DNA from: a virus
IMG/VR virus record: IMGVR_UViG_3300027868_000031
Location: 1 to 24,103 of that record
Strand: one strand, 5' to 3'
DNA length: 24,103 nucleotides
A program made the translations under genes and the position numbers. Under the pieces are notes generated by a model that saw nothing but the letters and a program-made list of their open reading frames with translations, did not search any database and had not been told where the DNA came from. Positions 1-6,407 of this stretch are shown in pieces; position 1 is the stretch's first letter, and every line of letters begins with the position of its first letter.

Positions 1-312
1 ATTTCAGCGTTTACTATCAGTAAACAGACGGGAACAACTATTATACCTTATATTAATATGCCGTTTATTAGAGATACATCTATACCGATGGTTCATACTG
101 TTGGTAGGAGGGAAGGTACATTAGTAACAGCTTTTATGGGTGGAGAAGGTGTAGCTGCATATAACAACTCCCCAACAGGTATAACTTGGGAGTACCTACC
201 AACAACAGGTTCACCACCTCTTAATACAACTTTTACTGATACTAAGATGTATACTTATTCAACCAAGCCTTTTATAGTTTCAGGAATAGTATCATATATA
301 ACAGTTAATTAA
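1..312 (+). CDS. Partial hypothetical protein, C-terminal end of a possible virion protein
   Basis: The frame is open to the left edge, so the true start lies outside the window and only about the last 103 residues are seen. The first internal ATG (position 58) is probably not the start. The visible part is rich in Thr, Ser, Gly and aromatic residues, with no Cys, no membrane segment and no coiled coil, as in beta-rich tail or fibre proteins. It ends in TAA nine bases before the next ATG, in the same orientation as the small structural-looking genes that follow. I do not recognise the family. A fibre or tail-accessory role rests only on composition and position. Confidence 0.6.
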   Translation: MSAFTISKQTGTTIIPYINMPFIRDTSIPMVHTVGRREGTLVTAFMGGEGVAAYNNSPTGITWEYLPTTGSPPLNTTFTDTKMYTYSTKPFIVSGIVSYITVN

Positions 313-321
313 AATAAAACA

Positions 322-567
322 ATGGGAAAGCAAATAAAAATAAAAGTATTAAAAAATAATTTTTACGCATTAGAAGTTCATGAGATTGATGATAACATAA
401 ATCACAGGTCTATTTTTCAACCTAATACAGATATAGATACTTTGGAAAAACCTGTTGCAGATTTAGCAAAAGAGTTTTGGACAGATGAGGTAAAGAAAGA
501 TTATGAAGATTTTTTACAATCACAATATGAAAAACTTATGAAACAATCAGAAATAATTAACGAATAA
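322..567 (+). CDS. Hypothetical 81-aa charged protein
   Basis: A small protein with a basic N-terminus (MGKQIKIKVLK) followed by a mixed acidic/basic, mainly helical-looking sequence. The C-terminal half has many Lys, Glu and Asp and suggests a helix from about residue 45 on. No membrane segment, cysteine or known motif is visible. The ATG follows an A-rich spacer (AAAATAAAAC) typical of the starts in this window. The TAA is followed nine bases later by the next gene. It lies between a possible fibre fragment and a spike-base-like protein, so an accessory or chaperone role for tail parts is conceivable, but nothing in the sequence proves it. Confidence 0.6.
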   Translation: MGKQIKIKVLKNNFYALEVHEIDDNINHRSIFQPNTDIDTLEKPVADLAKEFWTDEVKKDYEDFLQSQYEKLMKQSEIINE

Positions 568-576
568 TTTTATAAG

Positions 577-843
577 ATGGCATATCAAAAATTACAAGCA
601 GGAAGAGCATCTGTGGTTGTTGCAAGTGACACAGTAAACATTCCAAGTATATCCTCTGAAAATGGAAGAGGAAATAATGGATGTGTTTTATATGTAGGAA
701 CGGGAGGCGACTTAAGAGTATTGACTGTAGGAGGTGATGATGTTACCTTTACAGGTTTTCCATCAGGTTCATTTTTACCTGTAAACGTATTAAGAGTTTT
801 TTCAACAAACACTACAGCTACAGGAATAGTAGCTCTTTGGTAA
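577..843 (+). CDS. Small beta-rich virion protein, spike-base (Rcc01079)-like
   Basis: An 88-aa protein made almost only of short beta-prone stretches rich in Gly, Val, Thr and Ser. The central and C-terminal parts (CVLYVGTGGDLRVLTVGGDD, then a Gly/Phe/Pro loop, FLPVNVLRVFSTNTTATG and a final IVALW) follow a pattern I associate with small phage proteins named spike base protein, RCAP_Rcc01079 family, after the gene transfer agent of Rhodobacter capsulatus. In that family the protein supports a head spike or fibre. The gene sits directly before the adhesin-like gene at 859, which fits a base-plus-fibre pair. The assignment is from memory of the pattern. The virion location is inferred. Confidence 0.6.
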   Translation: MAYQKLQAGRASVVVASDTVNIPSISSENGRGNNGCVLYVGTGGDLRVLTVGGDDVTFTGFPSGSFLPVNVLRVFSTNTTATGIVALW

Positions 844-858
844 AAATAAATATATTTT

Positions 859-2001
859 ATGGGTCTCGCAATCGGTATAGGTAATGGTATATTATTTTCT
901 AGTGAAACTAGTAATAGAAGGTTAATACCTGATTTTATTACTACTTGGAAAACTACAGTATCTAATGAAATTATTACTATAGGGCTTGACACTAATTTAA
1001 CATACAACTTTACTGTTGATTGGGGTGATAATAATCAGGAAACCATTACAATTGGAAATAATATATCCCATACTTATTCTAACCCCGGAAATTATTTTGT
1101 TAAAATTAACGGTACTTTTCCTAGAATATTTATGGGTAGACCAATTGCTACTTCCGATAATCTTATTTCTATAAATAATTGGGGTAATATACAATGGCAA
1201 AATATGGTAGGAGCGTTTAAAGATTGCTCTTATTTAACTAATTCTTCAGCGGAGTTTCCTCCTATTTTAACAAATGTTAACAGTCTTCTTAATATATTTT
1301 ATAATGCAGGAACATCTACTAATTTATTAATTAATTATATTAATCAATGGGATGTCAGCAGTATTATTAATATGGGTAGTGCTTTCAGAAATTCAACATT
1401 TAATCAAACTCTTAGTTCTTGGGATACAAGTAATGTGTTAGGTATGCAATGGATGTTTGCGGGAACAGAATTTTTTAACGGAAATATTAAAACTTGGGAT
1501 GTGAGTAATGTTACAAGCATGCTTGGTATGTTTTCAAGGGCATTGTCTTTTAACCAACCCCTTGTAGATTGGGATGTTAGTAGTGTAACTGATATGAATA
1601 ATATGTTTTCAAATGCAAAATCTTTCAATCAAGATATAGGTTCTTGGGATGTAAGTAATGTTACTAAGATGAGGGCTATGTTTAATATAGACACATTTGT
1701 AGCACCATTAGGAAACTTTGACCAAGATATTAGTAGTTGGGATATACTTAAGGTAAGTGATTTGTTTAATTTTTTAAGAAATCAAAAATTATCAACTACA
1801 AATTACGATAAATTATTATTAGCTTGGGAAGCTACTTTACAGGCTGCATATCCTAATGGTTCAGGTTATCCTTATTTAGGAGCAGGAGTAACAGCTAATT
1901 TTGGTGATTCAGAATATACAAATAACTTAGATGTAAAAGCAGCAAGATTATCTTTATATACTAATTATAATTGGACTATGATAGATGGCGGTGCTGCTTA
2001 A
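859..2001 (+). CDS. Putative receptor-binding adhesin with PKD-like domain and BspA-type repeats
   Basis: A 380-aa protein. Residues about 45-92 have the PKD-like signature FTVDWGDNN ... HTYSNPGNYFVKI, a beta-sandwich found in surface adhesins. Residues about 164-300 hold five tandem units of mostly 25 residues beginning W-D-V/T-S-N/S-V and containing M..MF and FNQ. This is the BspA-like surface repeat (DUF285 type) common in Bacteroidetes surface proteins. The last 60 residues (YDKLLLAW near 286-293 by motif, ending NWTMIDGG) match the usual cap of such repeat arrays. No signal peptide or anchor is present, so it is probably a virion part and not a secreted protein. With the spike-base-like gene just upstream, a host-recognition fibre or head spike is the best guess. 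The domains are clear; the role is inferred. Confidence 0.8.
   Translation: MGLAIGIGNGILFSSETSNRRLIPDFITTWKTTVSNEIITIGLDTNLTYNFTVDWGDNNQETITIGNNISHTYSNPGNYFVKINGTFPRIFMGRPIATSDNLISINNWGNIQWQNMVGAFKDCSYLTNSSAEFPPILTNVNSLLNIFYNAGTSTNLLINYINQWDVSSIINMGSAFRNSTFNQTLSSWDTSNVLGMQWMFAGTEFFNGNIKTWDVSNVTSMLGMFSRALSFNQPLVDWDVSSVTDMNNMFSNAKSFNQDIGSWDVSNVTKMRAMFNIDTFVAPLGNFDQDISSWDILKVSDLFNFLRNQKLSTTNYDKLLLAWEATLQAAYPNGSGYPYLGAGVTANFGDSEYTNNLDVKAARLSLYTNYNWTMIDGGAA
1348..1770 (+). repeat. Tandem 25-residue BspA/DUF285-type repeats within the adhesin gene
   Basis: Five consecutive units start at W-D codons near 1348, 1420, 1495, 1570 and 1645, and a sixth degenerate start lies near 1738. Spacing is 72-75 bases except the last full unit, which is about 93 bases. 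Protein similarity between units is high (WDVSNVT, M..MF, FNQ), while the codons have diverged, so the array is not a recent DNA duplication. Confidence 0.85.
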
Positions 2002-2013
2002 TAAAAAATAAAT

Positions 2014-2226
2014 ATGTCAAACTTAAAAACATCACGATTAGATTATCCACCTGTAGAAACTTGGTTTATAGGTTGGGATAATAATAGAACTGAAATACAT
2101 ACTTATGATTCAGTAACACCAACCCAAACAATGACTTCTCCATGGGATGAGATGGATTATTATATAGATGAAGCTGAATGGTTAAAAGTATTATTAGAGA
2201 ACGGTATTAACCCTGAAGAAGAATAA
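2014..2226 (+). CDS. Hypothetical 70-aa acidic protein
   Basis: A small acidic protein ending in LENGINPEEE, with a Trp/Tyr-rich centre (WFIGWDN, SPWDEMDYYIDEAEWL). The layout suggests a short beta N-terminal half and a helical C-terminal half. There is no membrane segment or cysteine. Similar short proteins seem familiar from marine phages next to fibre or lysis genes, but I know no function. The ATG follows TAATAAAAAATAAAT, a typical A/T-only leader here. The stop is followed by a short A/T-rich spacer with a perfect palindrome before the lysis genes, so this gene probably ends the host-recognition block. Confidence 0.6.
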   Translation: MSNLKTSRLDYPPVETWFIGWDNNRTEIHTYDSVTPTQTMTSPWDEMDYYIDEAEWLKVLLENGINPEEE

Positions 2227-2269
2227 AATGAAATATACACAAAACAATACATATAGTAAATATTTAACT

Positions 2270-2287
2270 ATTAATTATATAATTAAT
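2270..2287. promoter_or_regulatory. Perfect 18-bp A/T palindrome just before the holin-like start
   Basis: ATTAATTATATAATTAAT reads the same on both strands and ends one base before the ATG at 2289. It lies in the only spacer of the left third longer than about 25 bases. It could be an operator, a weak RNA hairpin over the start codon, or chance in A/T-rich DNA. Confidence 0.35.
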
Positions 2288-2288
2288 T

Positions 2289-2444
2289 ATGATTGATGTG
2301 GGAGATATAAAATTATATAGTTTGAGTTTTGCAGGTTTTGCTATGTCTCTTACAAACATTGATGTAATATTAAAAATATTATTATTAGCAGTAACCATTG
2401 GGTATACAATTCAAAAATGGTACTTATTAAATAAAGACAAATAG
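2289..2444 (+). CDS. Putative holin (51-aa membrane protein)
   Basis: The ATG at 2289 opens a 51-codon frame ending in TAG. The N-terminus is short and mostly polar (MIDVGDIKLYSL), then comes a moderately hydrophobic stretch (about residues 13-21), an almost uninterrupted hydrophobic helix (about 25-43, with VILKILLLAVTIGYTI) and a basic tail (KWYLLNKDK). Size, one strong and possibly one weak membrane segment, and a charged C-terminus fit a small phage holin. The next gene is an endolysin-type amidase whose probable start lies within a few bases of this stop, so the pair forms a lysis cassette. An alternative is a spanin-like or antiholin protein. The topology is inferred from hydrophobicity by eye. 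Confidence 0.65.
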   Translation: MIDVGDIKLYSLSFAGFAMSLTNIDVILKILLLAVTIGYTIQKWYLLNKDK

Positions 2445-2446
2445 CC

Positions 2447-2854
2447 ATTAGAGATATAGATAAAATAATAGTTCACTGTACTGATACTCCTAAAGGGAGA
2501 GAAGTTTCTGTAGATGAGATAAGAAGATGGCATGTTGAAGAAAGAGGTTGGTCAGATATTGGATACCATATAGTAATTTCACTAGATGGAAGTGTTCATG
2601 AAGGAAGACCTATTGAAAAAACAGGGGCACATTGTAAAGGTGAAAATAAAAATTCTATAGGAATAGCTTACGTAGGAGGCAAAGGTGGAGACACTAGAAC
2701 TGATGAACAAAAATCTGCTTTAGTAGATATGTTGGAGTTTTATAAAATAAGATATCCATCAATAGAAATATACGGTCATAGAGATTTTTCAGATAAAGAC
2801 TGTCCTAGCTTTAATGCTAGAAAAGAATACGAGAACATAAGTTCAATGTGGTAA
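2447..2854 (+). CDS. N-acetylmuramoyl-L-alanine amidase (T7-lysozyme type endolysin), non-canonical start
   Basis: A zinc amidase that cleaves the bond between MurNAc and L-Ala in peptidoglycan at lysis. Read from ATT at 2447 it has 135 residues, close to T7 lysozyme (about 150). The zinc ligands are His10 (IIVHCTDT), His111 (YGHRD) and Cys119 (DKDCPSF). The family's catalytic Tyr and Lys match Tyr40 (GWSDIGYH) and Lys117. NSIGIAYVGG is the usual core strand. The frame has no ATG, GTG, TTG or CTG between its upstream stop (TAA 2432-2434) and the catalytic His. Possible starts are ATT 2447, giving an N-terminus like relatives (MRDIDKIIVHC), or ATA 2441, which overlaps the holin TAG. The function is very likely; the start is uncertain. 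Confidence 0.87.
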   Translation: MRDIDKIIVHCTDTPKGREVSVDEIRRWHVEERGWSDIGYHIVISLDGSVHEGRPIEKTGAHCKGENKNSIGIAYVGGKGGDTRTDEQKSALVDMLEFYKIRYPSIEIYGHRDFSDKDCPSFNARKEYENISSMW

Positions 2855-2870
2855 TTAAATAACAATCAAA

Positions 2871-3098
2871 ATGAAATTAGGTAAAGAAGAATTAGAAAAC
2901 ATCAGAGCTATTAACACTAAGTTTTTAAAATTAAAAAACGAAATAGCTGATGTAGAGATTATAAAGTACGGATTACTTCAAAAGTTAGACGAGCATAAAT
3001 CTTCACTAAGTAAAGTAGAGTCAGACTTAATTGAAAAATACGGAGTGGATGCTGTTATAGATATAAAGACAGGAGACGTTACGATTCCAAAAAAATAA
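2871..3098 (+). CDS. Hypothetical 75-aa coiled-coil protein
   Basis: About residues 4-57 form one long charged amphipathic helix with Leu/Ile at heptad-like spacing (LENIRAINTKFLKLKNEI, then LLQKLDEHKSSLSKVESDLI), followed by a short beta-like tail (VDAVIDIKTGDVTIP). No cysteine or membrane segment is visible. It sits between the amidase and the small genes leading to the terminase, with only A-rich spacers. Small coiled-coil proteins of this layout occur near lysis and packaging genes in marine phages, but I know no function. A structural or adaptor role is a guess. Confidence 0.65.
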   Translation: MKLGKEELENIRAINTKFLKLKNEIADVEIIKYGLLQKLDEHKSSLSKVESDLIEKYGVDAVIDIKTGDVTIPKK

Positions 3099-3104
3099 AA
3101 TATA

Positions 3105-3335
3105 ATGGATATTAGAAAAATTTCAGTAGGTCCTGATTATAAATCAGGAGCGATGCATTATTTAATTAATCAAGTAGTATTAGGTGGTAACTATACGATT
3201 CACCGAATAACACAAGATTCAAATAATAATAATTTTCTAATATACATAGAGAATGAAGACCAAGAAGTTTTTCTTTGGAAGTCTTTTAGCAACACAGTTC
3301 CTGTGTCAATCGAATATAATATAAATTTTATTTAA
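3105..3335 (+). CDS. Hypothetical 76-aa beta-rich protein
   Basis: A short protein with alternating hydrophobic residues and many aromatics (YTIHRITQ, FLIYIEN, EVFLWKSF), suggesting a compact beta-sheet domain. The N-terminus MDIRKISVGPDYKSGAMHY looks conserved in style, but I cannot name a family. Its TAA shares one base with the ATG of the GroES-like gene (TAATG), so the two are likely translationally coupled. That coupling hints at a role together with the chaperonin-like protein or in the same assembly stage. The function is unknown. Confidence 0.65.
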   Translation: MDIRKISVGPDYKSGAMHYLINQVVLGGNYTIHRITQDSNNNNFLIYIENEDQEVFLWKSFSNTVPVSIEYNINFI

Positions 3336-3898
3336 TGAAATCACCAACGGATTTTATAGTTCGTGCAGTCAATGGTAAAAGATACAACAATACAAAAAAG
3401 ATTGCCGGATTAGAAATAATAATTAATACTTCAGAAGAAAACCACAAAGCATCTAATAGAGAAGCAGAGGTTGTTGAAACACCTATAGGCTATAATGGTC
3501 CTATTGAAAAAGGAGATATACTTTTAGTTCACCACAACGTATTTAAGTTTTACAATGATATGCGTGGCAGAAGAAAAAGTGGTAAAAGTTTTTTTAAGGA
3601 TGATTTATTTTTTATAGATGACCAACAATTTTATATGTATAAAAATAAAGATGGTTGGAACTCTGTAGGAAAGTATTGTTTTGTTGAACCTACTAGCGTT
3701 AAAGATTCCTATCTTTATAAAGGAATAAAAGAAGAGCCTCTTCATGGGGTGATAAAATACTCTAATAGTCAACTTAAAAGTATTGGAATTGATACAGGAT
3801 GTGAAGTTGTATTTCAGCCTGAAAGCGAGTATGAGTTTACGGTAGATGGTGAGAAGTTGTTTAGAATGTTTACTAATAATATAGTTGCTGTATTATGA
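3335..3898 (+). CDS. Phage GroES-like co-chaperonin, one and a half domains in tandem
   Basis: A 187-aa protein with the GroES plan. N-terminal strand PTDFIVRAV (4-12). Mobile-loop-like segment at about 16-33, with KKIAGLEIII (21-30) in the place of the hydrophobic GroEL-binding tripeptide. Then NREAEVVETP (41-50), IEKGDILLVHHNVFKF (57-72) and a closing strand near 91-118. A second copy without a mobile loop follows: LHGVIKY (136-142), IDTGCEVVFQPESEYEFTVD (152-171) and the typical end GEKLFRMFTNNIVAVL (172-187). Bacterial GroES has about 97 residues and T4 gp31 about 111, so this is long. It should cap host GroEL while capsid proteins fold, as gp31 does for T4. It overlaps the next gene by ATGA. 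The fold call is by eye. Confidence 0.7.
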   Translation: MKSPTDFIVRAVNGKRYNNTKKIAGLEIIINTSEENHKASNREAEVVETPIGYNGPIEKGDILLVHHNVFKFYNDMRGRRKSGKSFFKDDLFFIDDQQFYMYKNKDGWNSVGKYCFVEPTSVKDSYLYKGIKEEPLHGVIKYSNSQLKSIGIDTGCEVVFQPESEYEFTVDGEKLFRMFTNNIVAVL

Positions 3899-4176
3899 CA
3901 TCAAACGAACTAAAGAAACAGATTATAGAAGCAGGTATGCGTGCTGTAAAGCAACTGATTAAAGTTGCAAAAGAAGATATCATTAAGCCTGACCCTGAAG
4001 ATGAGTTGGCTGCTGATAGATTAAAGAATGCAGCAGCAACTAAGAAGCTTGCTATATTTGATGCATTTGAAATACTTAATAGAATAGAAACTGAGAAAGA
4101 AGCTTTAGAGTTATTAGAAAAGGGAGGTAATATAAAACATACAAACCAAGGATTTGCAGAACGTAGGTCAAAATAA
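3895..4176 (+). CDS. Putative terminase small subunit
   Basis: A 93-aa, entirely helical-looking protein with an amphipathic first helix (LKKQIIEAGMRAVKQLIKVA), a charged loop (PDPEDELAADR) and a second helix (NAAATKKLAIFDAFEILNRI), ending in a basic tail (FAERRSK). It overlaps the GroES-like gene by 4 nt (ATGA) and the large terminase by 23 nt. Small terminases bind the packaging site and regulate the motor, and are normally encoded just before terL. I see no clear helix-turn-helix, so the call rests on position, size and helix content. It could instead be another small packaging or head-assembly protein. Confidence 0.5.
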   Translation: MTSNELKKQIIEAGMRAVKQLIKVAKEDIIKPDPEDELAADRLKNAAATKKLAIFDAFEILNRIETEKEALELLEKGGNIKHTNQGFAERRSK

Positions 4177-6403
4177 ATTATACAGGGTAGTATCTAATTA
4201 TGTTCCTAAGAATGTTATTACTAACAAGAATAGGAATAGTAGTTGGGTGTATGGCTATAACGAAAAGTATGATTTAGTTATTATATCTAAAACAGGAAAG
4301 CTTGGAGATGTTATAGAGATTTCCGGTTTAAAGATAGGTTTACCTCTTACTCCCAAAGAGTGTCTTCAAAGACACAAAGATAAACAACATCAGTATTGGG
4401 AAAGACATGAGATTCCAAAACAGCTTTCAAAAATAAAATCCATATTTCAATGGAATGAAATGCCTACTGCTTTTAAAGATAGATGGGTGGATTATATTGA
4501 GAATGAATTTGACAGAAGAGAGGATGGGGTGTGGTTTATGAATAACGGAGTCAAAACTTATATTACAGGTTCTCACTACATATACCTTCAATGGTCAAGT
4601 ATAGATGTTGGATACCCTGACTTTAGAGAAGCTAATAGAATATTTTGGATTTTTTGGGAAGCATGTAAAGCTGACAAGAGAAGTTTTGGAATGTCTTACT
4701 TAAAAATTAGACGTTCAGGATTTTCTTTTATGGGGTCTAATGAATGTGCTAACACGGGAACTTTAGCAAAAGACGCAAGGGTTGGAATACTTTCCAAGAC
4801 AGGAGCAGATGCTAAAAAAATGTTTACAGACAAAGTAGTTCCAATATGTAACAGGTTGCCTTTTTTCTTTAAACCTGTTCAGGATGGTATGGATAAGCCA
4901 AAAACAGAACTAGCCTTTAGAATACCTGCTTCTAAGATTACTAAAAAAAATATGCATGAGGTTGACTCTGAAGAGATGACCGGGTTGGATACAACTATTG
5001 ATTGGAAGAATACAGATGACAACTCTTATGATGGGGAAAAATTATTGTTATTAGTCCATGATGAAAGTGGTAAATGGGTAAAGCCAAATAATATATTAAA
5101 CAATTGGCGAGTTACTAAAACTTGTTTGAGATTAGGTAGTAAAATTATTGGCAAATGTATGATGGGTTCAACATCAAACGCTTTAGAAAAAGGAGGGGGT
5201 AACTTTAAAAAATTATTTGAAGACTCTAATGTGGGAACACGAAACTCTAATGGTCAAACTAAAAGTGGAATGTATTCACTTTTCATCCCTATGGAACAAA
5301 ACATGGAAGGCTTTATAGATATATATGGTATGCCTGTTTTACATAACCCTAAGAAACCTATACTAGGTATGGATAGGGAAATGATTAATCAAGGAGCTGT
5401 AGATTATTGGGAAGCAGAAGTTGATTCTTTAAAAGATGACCCTGATGCTCTTAATGAATTTTATCGTCAGTTTCCTAGAACAGAGTCACACGCATTTAGA
5501 GATGAAAGTAAACAATCTTTATTTAATCTAACCAAGATATATCAACAGATAGATTACAATGATACTTTAATAAATGAGCATCATGTAACTAGGGGTTCGT
5601 TTTATTGGAAGAACGGAATCAAAGATACTGAGGTTATATTTAGACCCGACAAACACGGTAGATTTAATATTGGTTGGAGACCAAAGAAAAGTTTACAGAA
5701 TAGAATAATAACAAAGAACGGTATTAAATATCCCGGAAACGAACACATAGGTTCTTTTGGCTGTGATAGTTATGATATATCAGGAACAGTTGGTGGAGGA
5801 GGTTCTAATGGAGCATTACATGGTGTGACTAAGTTTAATATGGATGATGCCCCTAGTAACGCTTTCTTTTTAGAATATGTAGCTAGACCTCAAACCGCAG
5901 AGATATTTTTTGAAGAAGTATTGATGGCTTGTATTTTTTATGGTATGCCAATACTTTGTGAGAACAACAAGCCAAGATTACTCTATCATTTCAAGAATAG
6001 AGGATACAGGGGGTTTAGTATGAATAGACCCGATAAAGCTTATAACAAGCTATCTAAGACAGAAAGAGAGCTAGGTGGGATACCTAACTCATCTGAAGAT
6101 GTGAAGCAGGCTCACGCAGCAGCTATCGAGTCTTATATAGAAAACCACATAGGATTAAATATAGATGAAAGCAACTCCGATAGTTTAGAAGCTGATATGG
6201 GTACAATGCCTTTTGTCAGAACGTTAGAAGATTGGGCAAAGTTTGATATTAGTAATAGAACAAAGTTTGATGCAACTATAAGTTCAGGATTAGCTATAAT
6301 GGCTAATCAAAAACACTTATATACACCTCAAAAAAAAGAGTCAAAAATTAGTCTTAACTTTGCAAGATATAGTAACTCAGGAACAACAAGTCAATTATTA
6401 TAA
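4154..6403 (+). CDS. terL: Terminase large subunit (DNA-packaging ATPase/nuclease)
   Basis: A 749-aa motor that pumps DNA into the prohead through the portal and cuts the concatemer. The ATPase half has a degenerate Walker A-like KIRRSGFSFMGSNE (about 184-197), as in terminases with Arg-rich, Lys-poor loops, and a Walker B LLLLVHDES with Asp303-Glu304. The nuclease half has a first acidic site GCDSYDISG (Asp538, Asp541), a middle CENNKP (Glu603) and a late Asp649 in SSEDVKQAHAAA, as expected for an RNase H-like fold. The start is TTG inside the upstream gene. The next in-frame ATG is about 110 codons later, inside a conserved-looking region, so TTG or another near-upstream codon must be used. 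The stop is followed four bases later by the portal gene. Confidence 0.88.
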   Translation: MQNVGQNKLYRVVSNYVPKNVITNKNRNSSWVYGYNEKYDLVIISKTGKLGDVIEISGLKIGLPLTPKECLQRHKDKQHQYWERHEIPKQLSKIKSIFQWNEMPTAFKDRWVDYIENEFDRREDGVWFMNNGVKTYITGSHYIYLQWSSIDVGYPDFREANRIFWIFWEACKADKRSFGMSYLKIRRSGFSFMGSNECANTGTLAKDARVGILSKTGADAKKMFTDKVVPICNRLPFFFKPVQDGMDKPKTELAFRIPASKITKKNMHEVDSEEMTGLDTTIDWKNTDDNSYDGEKLLLLVHDESGKWVKPNNILNNWRVTKTCLRLGSKIIGKCMMGSTSNALEKGGGNFKKLFEDSNVGTRNSNGQTKSGMYSLFIPMEQNMEGFIDIYGMPVLHNPKKPILGMDREMINQGAVDYWEAEVDSLKDDPDALNEFYRQFPRTESHAFRDESKQSLFNLTKIYQQIDYNDTLINEHHVTRGSFYWKNGIKDTEVIFRPDKHGRFNIGWRPKKSLQNRIITKNGIKYPGNEHIGSFGCDSYDISGTVGGGGSNGALHGVTKFNMDDAPSNAFFLEYVARPQTAEIFFEEVLMACIFYGMPILCENNKPRLLYHFKNRGYRGFSMNRPDKAYNKLSKTERELGGIPNSSEDVKQAHAAAIESYIENHIGLNIDESNSDSLEADMGTMPFVRTLEDWAKFDISNRTKFDATISSGLAIMANQKHLYTPQKKESKISLNFARYSNSGTTSQLL

Positions 6404-6407
6404 ATAA

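Noticed and set aside
585-1007. Long minus-strand ORF opposite the spike-base-like and adhesin genes
   Set aside because: It is a shadow of two plus-strand genes with recognisable domains; no promoter or supporting motif is seen on the minus strand.
859-2001. Diversity-generating retroelement target
   Set aside because: No reverse transcriptase, template repeat or C-type lectin fold is visible; the repeats are BspA-type.
2228-2296. 22-aa ORF between the 70-aa protein and the holin
   Set aside because: It is made of Asn, Tyr, Ile and Lys as expected of random A/T-rich DNA, overlaps the holin start and covers the palindrome.
2424-2452. Programmed -1 frameshift fusing holin and amidase
   Set aside because: The frames differ by -1 and the window for slipping is short, but codons AAT AAA GAC AAA TAG offer no slippery heptamer that keeps pairing after a shift.
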